Source of the DNA: Paenibacillus sp. J31TS4
Lineage (GTDB): Bacteria; Bacillota; Bacilli; Paenibacillales; NBRC-103111
Direction: 5' to 3'
Length of the DNA stretch: 64,000 nt
NCBI RefSeq assembly: GCF_018403265.1
Contig: NZ_BOSI01000006.1
Location: 84,904 to 148,903, forward strand
The notes below the pieces were generated by a model. The model was not told where the DNA came from, ran no database searches, and saw only the letters and a program-made list of their open reading frames with translations. Positions 6,828 through 15,004 of the stretch are shown piece after piece (position 1 is the stretch's first letter; each line of letters opens with the position of its first letter). Made by a program: the position numbers and the translations under genes.

Positions 6828-8312
6828 ATGGTAATGCGAATTGGTGGTCTCGTAAGTGGCATGGATACCGATACAATCGTAAGGGACCTGATGAAAGCAA
6901 GACGATTACCTCTAGATAAGCTTAAACAAAACAAACAATTGCTCGAATGGAAACGAACCGATTATCGAGACATGAATAGCAAACTTACGAGCTTCCGTGA
7001 TCTTGTTTTCAATATGAAGTTGCAAGGAACCTTCATGGCTAAGAAAGCGGAGTCTTCAGACGATAAAATTCTAACTGTAGGCTCTAGTACTAGTGCTAAT
7101 GCCGGCACTTATACAATTCGTATTGATGAGCTTGCCGAAGCTGCTTCACTGACATCCGGTGCCTTGGAGAAAAAGGATTCGACAACAACAATGGCAAGCC
7201 TCGGCTTGCTGACAGACACAAAATTAACGATAACAGGGGAAAAAGGGACAGAAACAATAGATGTAGCAACAACAGATTCCATTTCAGGACTCATCAATGC
7301 GATCAATGCCAAGTCTACTACTACCGGGGTCAAAGCAAGTTATGATGAGAATCTAGGTCGTTTGTTTTTTACCTCAACGACAACGGGGGAGAAGGCCAAG
7401 GTAGAACTTACTAGTGACGATAAAACATTCCTCTCCGGAAAGCTCAAGCTTGCTCAAACAACTGCGGAGGGAAAAAACGCAAAGGTTACCTACAATGGAG
7501 ATATTCCCGCGGAATTTGCTAGTAATACTTTTACCATTAATGGGATTTCATTCACAGCCAAACAAGCCCAGATGGAAGGCGCTCCACCTATCCGAGTAAC
7601 CGTTAACCAAGATGTTGACAGTGCCTTCAATACGATAAAGTCTTTCGTAGAAAAGTATAACGAGCTAATTAGTACGATCAATACGAAGGTAACAGAGACT
7701 CGTTATCGAAACTTTGCCCCTCTTTCCGACGAACAAAAAGAGGCTATGAAAGACAAGGAAGTTGACCTTTGGGAGGATAAAGCAAAAAGCGGTCTTCTCA
7801 AGGGAGACTCCACACTCTCCTCTATTCTTAATAGTATGCGGGTGGCATTATCCACACCGGTGACCGGATTACCAGACAAGCAGATAAACCAACTAAGTCA
7901 AATAGGGATTAAGACGGGCGCCTATCAAGATAAAGGAAAGCTATACCTCGACGAAGCAAAATTAAAACAGGCAATTAGTGAAAATCCGGATCAGGTTATG
8001 GCTTTGTTTACCGCTTCAGACGGAAAAGACACATCCAGTTCTGCTGATGGTCTCGCTTTTCGGCTATATGACGAAGTTAATGGGGCTGTTAAAGCTCTCA
8101 CCGAAAAGGCGGGTACTGCCGCCTATCTAACTGACAACAGCCTGATCAGCAAAGACCTAAGAGATATAGACGATAGAATAACCGCACTAACCAACCGACT
8201 CACAGACATTGAATCCCGCTATTACCGTCAGTTCAGCGCCATGGAAGCCGCCATGAACAAAGCCAATGCCCAAAGCTCTTCCCTGGCTCAGTATTTTTCA
8301 ACCGGAAGATAA
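6828..8312 (+). CDS. fliD: Filament cap protein FliD (HAP2)
   Basis: FliD forms the cap under which flagellin polymerises. The 494-residue protein has the N-terminal HAP2 signature MRIGGLVSGMDTDTIVRDLM, a long Thr/Ser/Lys-rich variable middle, the FliD_C block (about 230-480) with FNTIKSFVEKYNELISTIN, and the C-terminal coiled coil ending in SSLAQYFSTGR. Candidate starts are ATG 6822, 6828 and 6834. I chose 6828 because AAGGTGA (6816-6822) is then 5 nt away. Like hag, the gene is AT-rich compared with its surroundings, but the last ~100 bases return to the GC-rich style. It has its own sigma-D promoter and is followed by flaG, fliS and fliT. Confidence 0.95.
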   Translation: MVMRIGGLVSGMDTDTIVRDLMKARRLPLDKLKQNKQLLEWKRTDYRDMNSKLTSFRDLVFNMKLQGTFMAKKAESSDDKILTVGSSTSANAGTYTIRIDELAEAASLTSGALEKKDSTTTMASLGLLTDTKLTITGEKGTETIDVATTDSISGLINAINAKSTTTGVKASYDENLGRLFFTSTTTGEKAKVELTSDDKTFLSGKLKLAQTTAEGKNAKVTYNGDIPAEFASNTFTINGISFTAKQAQMEGAPPIRVTVNQDVDSAFNTIKSFVEKYNELISTINTKVTETRYRNFAPLSDEQKEAMKDKEVDLWEDKAKSGLLKGDSTLSSILNSMRVALSTPVTGLPDKQINQLSQIGIKTGAYQDKGKLYLDEAKLKQAISENPDQVMALFTASDGKDTSSSADGLAFRLYDEVNGAVKALTEKAGTAAYLTDNSLISKDLRDIDDRITALTNRLTDIESRYYRQFSAMEAAMNKANAQSSSLAQYFSTGR

Positions 8313-8345
8313 ACAATTCGGTATCTTAGGAAAGGAGAGGCTCTA

Positions 8346-8744
8346 TTGAGCGTACAATTTCCGGCAGGTGAAGGAGTACCCGTAACCGGGGGAAGCGTGT
8401 CGTCACGCAAGAATGAAGGAGGGGAAGCAGCCGCGGCTTATGCGAATCCCACTCTGCAATCGATCCAAACTTTGAAGGATCTCAAGCTCGCCGAGCTTCA
8501 TGGGGATCGCATTACGATCAGCGATCAGCAATTGATCAAAGCGATCGATCGAGCGATTAAGGCCACCCAAGGCCGCCATACCGCTCTTGACGTGAGCGTG
8601 CACGAGAAGACCAAGACCATCATGATCAAGGTGATGGACTCCGATACGGGCGATGTTATTCGGGAGATTCCTCCGGAAAAAAGCTTGGACTTTATTGCCC
8701 GCATATGGGAATTGGCAGGCTTAGTCGTCGACGAAAAACGATAA
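8346..8744 (+). CDS. flaG: Flagellar protein FlaG
   Basis: FlaG-family proteins accompany fliD and influence filament length; the mechanism is unclear. The 132-residue product has a disordered N-terminal third rich in Gly, Glu and Ala. The conserved C-terminal domain contains ISDQQLIKAIDRAIKA and the hallmark TKTIMIKVMDSDTGDVIREI, then PPEKSLDFIARIWELAGLVVDEKR. The start is TTG at 8346, chosen for the adjacent AAAGGAGAGG (8331-8340). Codon use is GC-rich, in contrast to fliD just upstream. It sits in the fliD-flaG-fliS-fliT order seen in many Bacillales. Confidence 0.92.
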   Translation: MSVQFPAGEGVPVTGGSVSSRKNEGGEAAAAYANPTLQSIQTLKDLKLAELHGDRITISDQQLIKAIDRAIKATQGRHTALDVSVHEKTKTIMIKVMDSDTGDVIREIPPEKSLDFIARIWELAGLVVDEKR

Positions 8745-8806
8745 TTCGTGAAGATAAAATGTAACCTCAGCATTTGAATACCTTACTTGTTTAGGAGGCA
8801 ACCGTA

Positions 8807-9220
8807 ATGATACAGGCCCAACTCCAGCGCAGCAAATACCTCGAAACCACTGTATCGACCGCCACCCCTGCCCAGCTGCTGCTCATGCTCTTTGACGGCG
8901 CTATCCGGAATTGCCGCGCCGGCATCGAAGCGATCCAGCAGAACCGTCCGGCAGACGCCCATAACGCCTTCTCCAAGGCGCAGGACATCATCTCCGAGTT
9001 CACGATCACGCTTGACCGGGAAGCGCCGATTGCTGCCGATCTGTTGAAGCTGTATGAATACTTCCAGTTCCGATTGATCGAAGCGAATACCAAGAAGCAG
9101 GCGGAACCGGCGGAAGAGGTTCTGCAGCACTTGCAGGAGCTCAAGGAAACGTGGTACCAAGCGTCCAAGCTGCTCGCGCATGCTCCGGTTGCCGCGCAAG
9201 CCGAGGCCGTCCATGGATAA
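8807..9220 (+). CDS. fliS: Flagellin export chaperone FliS
   Basis: FliS wraps around the C-terminal helix of flagellin and prevents premature polymerisation in the cytoplasm. The 137-residue all-helical protein shows the family core YLETTVSTATPAQLLLMLFD, then GAIRNCRAGIEAI, and the helix LYEYFQFRLIEANTKKQ. Both the tyrosine-rich N-terminus and the LLxMLYD-like motif are present. The ATG at 8807 follows TTAGGAGGCAACC. Its stop codon overlaps the start of fliT by 8 bases, which indicates translational coupling. Confidence 0.95.
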   Translation: MIQAQLQRSKYLETTVSTATPAQLLLMLFDGAIRNCRAGIEAIQQNRPADAHNAFSKAQDIISEFTITLDREAPIAADLLKLYEYFQFRLIEANTKKQAEPAEEVLQHLQELKETWYQASKLLAHAPVAAQAEAVHG

Positions 9221-9542
9221 CCTACTGGCTGCCCTGGAGGAGCTGACCGTTCGCTGCGCCTCGTCCGCCGAGCAGATGGACTACCTGGACATCGAGCGGT
9301 TCGTGGAGGAACGCGGCCGCATTCTGGCGTCCATCCAGGCGACTCCCGTCCCGGATAAGAGCCGCTACCAAGAGCAGGTGGAGCGGATTCTGCGCTACGA
9401 TCCGATCATCCTTGCCCGCATGGAGCAGCTCAAGCAGGAGGCGGCGGACGCGCTGGGGAAGCGATCCGACGCCCGGCGGCAAAAGAGCGCCTATGAGGTA
9501 GACTATACACCGGATGCGGTCCTGTTCGACCGCAGAAAATAG
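9213..9542 (+). CDS. fliT: FliT-like flagellar chaperone
   Basis: This 109-residue, charged and helical protein sits directly after fliS where FliT is expected. FliT-type proteins chaperone FliD. The ATG at 9213 (MDNLLAALEELTVRC) overlaps the fliS end; an upstream in-frame ATG at 9180 would overlap fliS by 41 bases and lacks a ribosome site. Visible features are heptad-like helices (MDYLDIERFVEERGRILASI) and a C-terminal basic-aromatic tail KSAYEVDYTPDAVLFDRRK. Sequence similarity in this family is low, so the assignment relies mainly on size, helical content and position. A terminator follows 31 bases after the stop. Confidence 0.8.
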   Translation: MDNLLAALEELTVRCASSAEQMDYLDIERFVEERGRILASIQATPVPDKSRYQEQVERILRYDPIILARMEQLKQEAADALGKRSDARRQKSAYEVDYTPDAVLFDRRK

Positions 9543-9572
9543 AGAGGGCTCTGCTCCCGCTGTCTATTCCAG

Positions 9573-9598
9573 AACACTGCCGGATGGCGGTGTTTTTT
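9573..9598 (+). terminator. Terminator of the fliD-flaG-fliS-fliT operon
   Basis: AACACTGCC (9573-9581) pairs with GGCGGTGTT (9586-9594), nine pairs including one T-G, around GGAT, followed by a run of T. Confidence 0.88.
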
Positions 9599-9846
9599 CT
9601 TTTATTTATTTTTTCCTACTATTATATAGGCAAATGATGAGCAGACTCGCGGCGGCGGGAGCAAAGAAGCAAAAAATTGGGACGGGACATCGAAAAAAAC
9701 GGGACGGAAGGCGGATGCGCCGGCCTTGACGGCGCCTCCCGAACCCTGTCGAACGCAGGTCATCCCGTGACGAAAGTTCAGGTCTTGCGATGCATTTTTC
9801 CATTCCCATCCAGTGACATACTCACAACTCGGGGACTGTCCCCACT

Positions 9847-10011
9847 TGTGGATAATGTGCATAACTTTGTGAATAACTAATGAAAACAAGCTTTCACGTT
9901 GTGAACAAAACCGTTGACGGAATGTGAATTGTGTATTTTCAGACTATTTTTAGCGGCTTTGCGTTCATTGACAGCCCCTTCTGGCCAGTGGTATAGTCAG
10001 GTTGTGAATAA
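9847..10011 (-). promoter_or_regulatory. DnaA-box cluster upstream of the cold-shock gene
   Basis: On the minus strand the motif TTATNCACA occurs exactly four times, all in one orientation: TTATCCACA (9847-9855), TTATGCACA (9856-9864), TTATTCACA (9868-9876) and TTATTCACA (10003-10011). A one-mismatch copy TTGTTCACA lies at 9900-9908. The first two abut and the third follows after 3 nt. The last overlaps the expected transcription start of the cold-shock gene. Confidence 0.65.
9968..9997 (+). promoter_or_regulatory. Sigma-A promoter of the cold-shock gene
   Basis: TTGACA (9968-9973), 18 bases, TATAGT (9992-9997). The first transcribed base would lie within the DnaA-box copy at 10003-10011. 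Confidence 0.75.
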
Positions 10012-10050
10012 GATGTTCACATTCATTTGATAATGAAGGGAATGTGTCGA

Positions 10051-10248
10051 ATGCAAGGTAAAGTTAAATGGTTTAACGCAGAAAAAGGATACGGTTTCAT
10101 TGAAACAGAACAAGGCGGGGACGTATTCGTTCACTTCTCTGCAATCCAAGCCGATGGCTTCAAATCCCTTGACGAAGGTCAAGAAGTCGAGTTCGACATT
10201 GTGGAAGGCGCACGCGGACCGCAAGCAGCTAACGTAATCAAATTGTAA
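10051..10248 (+). CDS. Cold-shock protein, CspA/CspB family
   Basis: This encodes a 65-residue single cold-shock domain that binds single-stranded nucleic acid and melts mRNA structure. RNP1 (KGYGFIE) and RNP2 (VFVHFSAI) are both intact, and the start [20 protein letters not shown] is the standard family N-terminus. In-frame upstream start-like codons exist from 10027, but the ATG at 10051 gives the canonical protein and follows GAAGGG (10035-10040) with a 10-nt spacer. It is monocistronic, with its own strong sigma-A promoter and terminator. The upstream DnaA-box cluster is unusual for this family. Confidence 0.95.
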   Translation: MQGKVKWFNAEKGYGFIETEQGGDVFVHFSAIQADGFKSLDEGQEVEFDIVEGARGPQAANVIKL

Positions 10249-10301
10249 TCCTTTCGGCCGCTTGGCTGATGGCATACATAAGGCATGATTTCGGTAGCGG
10301 A

Positions 10302-10327
10302 AACCCCCAGAATCCTGGGGGTTTTTT
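10302..10327 (+). terminator. Terminator of the cold-shock gene
   Basis: AACCCCCAG (10302-10310) pairs with CTGGGGGTT (10315-10323) around AATC, followed by six T. Confidence 0.92.
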
Positions 10328-10377
10328 CGTGTTCGCCGGATCGTAACCGTTCCGCCGCGGAATGTTCGGAAGCGCTT

Positions 10378-10406
10378 TTGTAACGGTTCGGTAAATCGTA
10401 TATAAT
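10378..10406 (+). promoter_or_regulatory. Sigma-A promoter of hpf
   Basis: TTGTAA (10378-10383), exactly 17 bases, TATAAT (10401-10406). No clear sigma-B motif was seen, although the Bacillus orthologue also has stress promoters. Confidence 0.75.
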
Positions 10407-10431
10407 GAAGGCAGAGAGGAGGAATTAGACC

Positions 10432-10989
10432 ATGCACTATAACATTCGCGGGACCAACCTGGAGATCACCGAACCGCTGAGAGAGTATGTGGAGAAGAAG
10501 CTGGGCAAGCTGGAGCGCTACTTCGAGCAGCCGATCCAATCGGAGGCGAACGTCAAGATGAGCGTGCTGAAGGACAGGCAGAACGTGGAAGTCACCATTC
10601 CGCTGTCCGGTGTCCTGCTTCGAGCCGAGGAGAAGGGCAACGACATGTATGCCTCGATCGACCTCGTCGTAGACAAGCTCGAACGGCAGATCCGCAAACA
10701 CAAAACCAAGGTGAACCGGAAGATCCGCCAGGAGAACGACGTGAAAACCCTCTTTATTGAAGACCCGGTCGCCAATGAGCAGCAGCCCCACGAGGAGGAG
10801 GAACCGTTTGAGCTCGTGAAGACGAAACGGTTCACGCTGAAGCCGATGGATGTAGAAGAGGCGATCCTGCAAATGAATATGATTGGTCATAATTTCTTTG
10901 TCTTCTCCAACAGCGCCGACGCGGAGCAGGTCAATGTCGTGTACAAGCGGCATGACGGCACGTACGGTCTGATCGAACCCGCCAAATAA
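10432..10989 (+). CDS. hpf: Long-form ribosome hibernation promoting factor HPF
   Basis: HPF dimerises 70S ribosomes into inactive 100S particles in stationary phase. The 185-residue length is the long form: an N-terminal S30AE domain (about 1-100; [20 protein letters not shown], then [19 protein letters not shown]) that blocks the decoding centre, a charged linker (about 110-125), and a C-terminal dimerisation domain. The last contains [20 protein letters not shown] and [20 protein letters not shown]. The ATG at 10432 follows GAGAGGAGG. It is the yvyD orthologue by position between fliT and secA. Confidence 0.95.
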   Translation: MHYNIRGTNLEITEPLREYVEKKLGKLERYFEQPIQSEANVKMSVLKDRQNVEVTIPLSGVLLRAEEKGNDMYASIDLVVDKLERQIRKHKTKVNRKIRQENDVKTLFIEDPVANEQQPHEEEEPFELVKTKRFTLKPMDVEEAILQMNMIGHNFFVFSNSADAEQVNVVYKRHDGTYGLIEPAK

Positions 10990-11034
10990 GCGGCGCAGGC
11001 ATTCCCTTTCTCTAACCCGGATACATGCTAGTGA

Positions 11035-11062
11035 GCCTGGCCCGCGAAGGGCCGGGCTTTTT
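11035..11062 (+). terminator. Terminator of hpf
   Basis: GCCTGGCCC (11035-11043) pairs with GGGCCGGGC (11049-11057), with one T-G pair and a GCGAA loop, followed by TTTTT. Confidence 0.9.
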
Positions 11063-11152
11063 CATACTTGGTCGGCATTTGCTCGGCCGCATGGGAGACC
11101 GCTTGCGGGAATGGTTATTCCTTCCTCCTGCTCGCGGTTGTTGCGGCTGCAC

Positions 11153-11180
11153 TTGCAAACTGTTACAATTTCTGTATACT
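11153..11180 (+). promoter_or_regulatory. Probable sigma-A promoter of secA
   Basis: TTGCAA (11153-11158), 16 bases, TATACT (11175-11180), 42 bases before the secA ATG. Confidence 0.6.
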
Positions 11181-11221
11181 CGATTTTTTGTGGATTTTTG
11201 ATTGCGAAAGGGGCAGACCCA

Positions 11222-13732
11222 ATGCTGGGACTCGTTAAGAAGATGTTCGGCGATTCGAATGAACGTGAAATAAAAAGATATTTGCGCACGGTAGAGACCA
11301 TAAACGCGTTGGAACCGGAGATGCAGGCGCTGTCCGATGAGCAGCTTCGGGGGAAGACCGATGAATACAAAGAAAGACTAGCCAAGGGCGAGACGCTTGA
11401 CGACCTGCTGCCCGAAGCGTTCGCGACGGTACGGGAGGCTTCCCGGCGGGTGCTGAACAAGCGCCATTTTGACGTGCAGATGATCGGGGGCATGGTGCTG
11501 CACGAAGGCAAGATTGCCGAGATGAAGACAGGGGAAGGGAAAACCCTCGTAGGTACGCTTCCCGTCTATCTGAACGCGCTCACCGGTAAGGGCGTGCACC
11601 TCGTCACCGTCAACGATTACCTGGCGACGGTCGGCATGCAGGAGATGGGGCAGATTTATACGTTCCTCGGCATGTCCGTCGGCCTCAACCTGAACAGCAT
11701 GGACCATGACCAGAAGCGGGAAGCCTATGCCTGCGACATTACGTACGGCACGAACAACGAATACGGGTTCGATTACCTGCGGGACAACATGGTCTTGTAT
11801 AAAGAGCAGATGGTGCAGCGTCCGCTCTACTTTGCCATTGTCGACGAAGTGGACTCGATCCTGGTTGACGAAGCCAGGACGCCTCTCATCATCTCCGGAC
11901 AAGCCGCCAAGTCGACCGAGCTGTACACGACGGCCGACCGGTTCGTCAGCAAGCTGAAGGAAGAAGAGGACTACACGATCGACGTGAAGCTCAAAACCGT
12001 CACGCTGACCGAGAAGGGGGTGGAGAAGGCAGAGCGGGCGTTCGGCATCGAGAACCTGTTCGACCACCAGAACGTCATGATCAACCACCACGTGACCCAG
12101 GCGCTCAAGGCGCATGCGATCATGAAGCGCGACATCGATTATGTCGTGCAGGAAGACGAGGTCGTTATCGTTGACGAGTTCACGGGACGCCTCATGACGG
12201 GCCGCCGGTACAGCGACGGGTTGCACCAGGCGATCGAGGCGAAGGAGCATCTGAAGGTGCAGAACGAGAGCATGACGCTCGCCACCATCACCTTCCAGAA
12301 CTACTTCCGGATGTACCGCAAGCTGGCCGGCATGACCGGTACGGCGAAGACCGAGGAAGAAGAATTCAAGAAGATCTATGGGCTCGACGTCGTCGTCGTT
12401 CCGACCAACCGACCGATGATCCGCAAGGACATGCCGGATATCGTCTACAAGTCGGTTGGCAGCAAATTCCGCGCCGTCGTCGACGAGATCGCCAAGCGGC
12501 ACGCGAACAACCAGCCGGTGTTGGTCGGTACCGTATCGATCGAGAACTCGGAGCGGCTGTCCGAGATGCTGCGGAAGAAGGGCATCTCGCACAAGGTGCT
12601 GAACGCCAAGTACCACCGTGAGGAAGCGGAGATCGTCTCCCTGGCGGGACAAGCCAGCGCAGTGACGATCGCGACGAACATGGCGGGCCGGGGGACGGAT
12701 ATTCTCCTCGGCGAGGGAGTCGACGAAATCGGCGGCCTGCATATAATAGGAACCGAGCGGCATGAGAGCCGCCGGATTGACAACCAGCTCCGCGGCCGTG
12801 CCGGCCGTCAGGGAGACCCGGGCTCGTCCCAGTTCTACCTGTCGCTCGAGGACGAGCTGATGCGCCGCTTCGGCGCCGAGAACATCATGGGCATGATGGA
12901 CAAACTGGGCTTCGAGGAAGACCAGCCCATCGAGAGCCGGCTCATCTCCCGGGCGATCGAGTCCGCACAGAAGCGCGTCGAGGGCAACAACTTCGACGTC
13001 CGGAAGGTCGTCCTGCAGTATGACGACGTCATGAACCAGCAGCGGAACATCATCTACAAGCAGCGCAGGGAAGTGCTCGAGTCCGAGAACATCCGCGAAG
13101 TGACGCTGAACATGATCTACCCGGTCATCGAGCGGATCGTCGAAGCGCACTGCCCGGCCGACCTCGTGCCGGAGGATTGGGATCTGGAAGCGGTCGCCGA
13201 CTATGCGAACGGCACCTTCCTCGTGGAAGGCGGCGACGTCAGCAAGGATGAGCTGTGGGGCAAGGAGAAGGAAGAGGTTATCGAATACCTCAAATCGCGT
13301 GTGGATGAGCAATATGCCGCCCGTGAGCAGCAGATCGGCGAAGAGAGCATGCGCGAATTCGAGAAGGTCGTCGTGCTCCGCGCCGTCGACAGCAAGTGGA
13401 TGGACCACATCGACGCGATGGACCAGCTCCGCCAGGGCATTCACCTGAGAGCGTACGGCGGCACCGACCCGTTGCGCGAGTACCAGTTCGAAGGGTACGA
13501 GATGTTCCAGGCGATGATCGAGAGCATCCAGGAAGAAGTCGCCAAATATATTATGAAGGCTCACGTCGAGACCAACCTGGAGCGCCAGGCGGTTGCCGAA
13601 GGCCAGGCGGTCGACCCGAGCGGAGAGCCCGCAGCCAAGAACCCGGTCGTGCGCCAGGACGACAAGGTGGGACGCAACGACCTCTGCCCGTGCGGCAGCG
13701 GCAAGAAATACAAGCAGTGCTGCGGCAAGTAA
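11222..13732 (+). CDS. secA: Protein translocase ATPase SecA
   Basis: SecA is the motor that pushes preproteins through SecYEG. The 836-residue protein has NBD1 with Walker A MKTGEGKT (about residue 100) and Walker [21 protein letters not shown]. The preprotein cross-linking domain follows, then NBD2 with GRGTDI and [13 protein letters not shown], the helical scaffold, and a C-terminal zinc tail [13 protein letters not shown]. The start ATG at 11222 gives the conserved [20 protein letters not shown]; a longer in-frame frame exists but has no ribosome site or homology. AAAGGGGC lies upstream. prfB follows after 38 bases with no terminator, the same pair as in Bacillus. Confidence 0.97.
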   Translation: MLGLVKKMFGDSNEREIKRYLRTVETINALEPEMQALSDEQLRGKTDEYKERLAKGETLDDLLPEAFATVREASRRVLNKRHFDVQMIGGMVLHEGKIAEMKTGEGKTLVGTLPVYLNALTGKGVHLVTVNDYLATVGMQEMGQIYTFLGMSVGLNLNSMDHDQKREAYACDITYGTNNEYGFDYLRDNMVLYKEQMVQRPLYFAIVDEVDSILVDEARTPLIISGQAAKSTELYTTADRFVSKLKEEEDYTIDVKLKTVTLTEKGVEKAERAFGIENLFDHQNVMINHHVTQALKAHAIMKRDIDYVVQEDEVVIVDEFTGRLMTGRRYSDGLHQAIEAKEHLKVQNESMTLATITFQNYFRMYRKLAGMTGTAKTEEEEFKKIYGLDVVVVPTNRPMIRKDMPDIVYKSVGSKFRAVVDEIAKRHANNQPVLVGTVSIENSERLSEMLRKKGISHKVLNAKYHREEAEIVSLAGQASAVTIATNMAGRGTDILLGEGVDEIGGLHIIGTERHESRRIDNQLRGRAGRQGDPGSSQFYLSLEDELMRRFGAENIMGMMDKLGFEEDQPIESRLISRAIESAQKRVEGNNFDVRKVVLQYDDVMNQQRNIIYKQRREVLESENIREVTLNMIYPVIERIVEAHCPADLVPEDWDLEAVADYANGTFLVEGGDVSKDELWGKEKEEVIEYLKSRVDEQYAAREQQIGEESMREFEKVVVLRAVDSKWMDHIDAMDQLRQGIHLRAYGGTDPLREYQFEGYEMFQAMIESIQEEVAKYIMKAHVETNLERQAVAEGQAVDPSGEPAAKNPVVRQDDKVGRNDLCPCGSGKKYKQCCGK

Positions 13733-13770
13733 GCCGCATCGCCGAATCTACATGAAGAGGTGTAACGGAT

Positions 13771-14893
13771 ATGATCGACAGCGGAGTGAAACACAGCTTG
13801 AAGGACATGGCAAGGCGACTTTCGGAACTTAGGGGGTCTCTTTGACTTAGATTTCAAGCTGGAACAAATCGCCGATTACGAGCAAAAAATGAGTGCCCCC
13901 GACTTCTGGGACGACAATGAACGGGCCCAGAAGCTCATCGCGGAGCTGAACGCCATCAAGGACGTCGCCGCCGAGTTCGAAACGCTGTCCTCCGATTACG
14001 AGGATCTCGAAGTGATGCTCGCGCTCGCGGAGGAAGAGAACGACGAAAGCCTTGGCGCCGAGCTGGCGACCGGAGTGGAGAGCCTCGCGAACCGCATGGC
14101 CGCGTACGAGCTGCAGCTGCTGCTGAACCAGCCGTACGACCGGATGAATGCGATTCTCGAGCTGCACCCTGGGGCGGGAGGCACCGAGTCCCAGGATTGG
14201 GCCGAGATGCTGCTGCGGATGTACCGGCGCTGGGCGGAGAAGCGGGACTTCAAGGTTGAGGTGCTCGATTACCTGCCGGGCGACGAAGCCGGGGTCAAGA
14301 GCGTTACGCTGCTGATCAAGGGCTTCAACGCATACGGCTACCTGAAGGCGGAGAAAGGCGTTCATCGGCTCGTCCGCATCTCGCCGTTCGACGCGTCGGG
14401 CCGCCGGCATACCTCCTTCGTCTCGTGCGATGTCGTACCGGAGATCGACGACGACGTGGAGATCGAGATCCGCAGCGAGGATTTGAAGATCGACACGTAT
14501 CGGGCGAGCGGCGCAGGCGGCCAGCACATCAACACGACCGACTCGGCCGTGCGGATTACGCACATCCCGACCGGTGTCGTGGTGACGTGCCAGACCGAAC
14601 GCTCGCAGATCAAGAACCGTGAGCGTGCGATGAAGGTGTTGCGCTCCAAGCTGTACGAGAAGAAGATCGAGGAGCAGCAAAAGCAGCTGGCCGACATTCG
14701 CGGCGAGCAGTCCGATATCGCCTGGGGCAGCCAGATCCGCTCCTACGTCTTCCACCCGTACAGCATGGTGAAGGATCACCGGACTCAGGCCGAAACCGGG
14801 AACATCGGCTCCGTCATGGACGGGGAGATCGATTTTCTGATCGATGCCTATTTGCGCAACCAGATGGACGCGGGCAAGAACAAGGAAAGCTGA
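13771..14893 (+). CDS. prfB: Peptide chain release factor 2 with programmed +1 frameshift
   Basis: RF2 releases peptides at UGA and UAA. The gene starts with ATG at 13771 ([20 protein letters not shown]) and meets an in-frame TGA at 13843-13845 after 24 codons. The site is the classical autoregulatory slip: an internal Shine-Dalgarno-like AGGGGG (13834-13839 region), then CTT TGA C. Slipping by +1 at CTT joins RGSL to [14 protein letters not shown] and gives a product of about 373 residues. GGQ is encoded at 14516-14524 (about residue 249), and the stop-codon recognition motif SPF lies in [18 protein letters not shown] is the ribosome site. It is downstream of secA and ends at a strong terminator. 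Confidence 0.97.
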
Positions 14894-14911
14894 TAAAGAA
14901 CCAACTATGGG

Positions 14912-14945
14912 AACATCCTACACGTCGAGTGTAGGATGTTTTTTT
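14912..14945 (+). terminator. Terminator of secA-prfB
   Basis: AACATCCTACAC (14912-14923) pairs perfectly with GTGTAGGATGTT (14929-14940) around GTCGA and is followed by T residues. Confidence 0.95.
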
Positions 14946-15004
14946 ACCCGTCGGGCGGGTAACGAAAGGCGAAAGCGCCGCCGCTTGAGAAGGAGGAGGG
15001 CATC

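Larger units (their letters stand above)
9543..10050 (+). other. 508-bp gene-free region: fliT terminator, unassigned stretch, DnaA-box cluster, cspA promoter
   Basis: No convincing gene lies here. The fliT terminator is at 9573-9598. From 9600 to about 9820 nothing was recognised; short open frames there lack ribosome sites and family character. From 9823 the region holds an imperfect palindrome, a series of DnaA-box sequences and the cold-shock gene promoter, listed separately. Confidence 0.7.

Noticed and set aside
9600..9835. Riboswitch (cyclic di-GMP or similar) or small gene before the cold-shock gene
   Set aside because: No conserved riboswitch core could be traced, and short frames such as 9677-9880 lack ribosome sites and protein character.
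11378..13564. Very long open frame on the minus strand opposite secA (and similar ones opposite argC-argB 17145-19409, uvrA 38834-41083 and the FG-GAP gene 47318-48781 on the plus strand)
   Set aside because: They mirror GC-rich codons of well-identified genes, have no ribosome sites, and their proteins are rich in His, Arg, Leu and Val without family motifs.
13843..13845. In-frame stop early in prfB as a sign of a pseudogene
   Set aside because: The context AGGGGG...CTT TGA C is the conserved programmed frameshift, and the rest of the gene is intact with GGQ and SPF.
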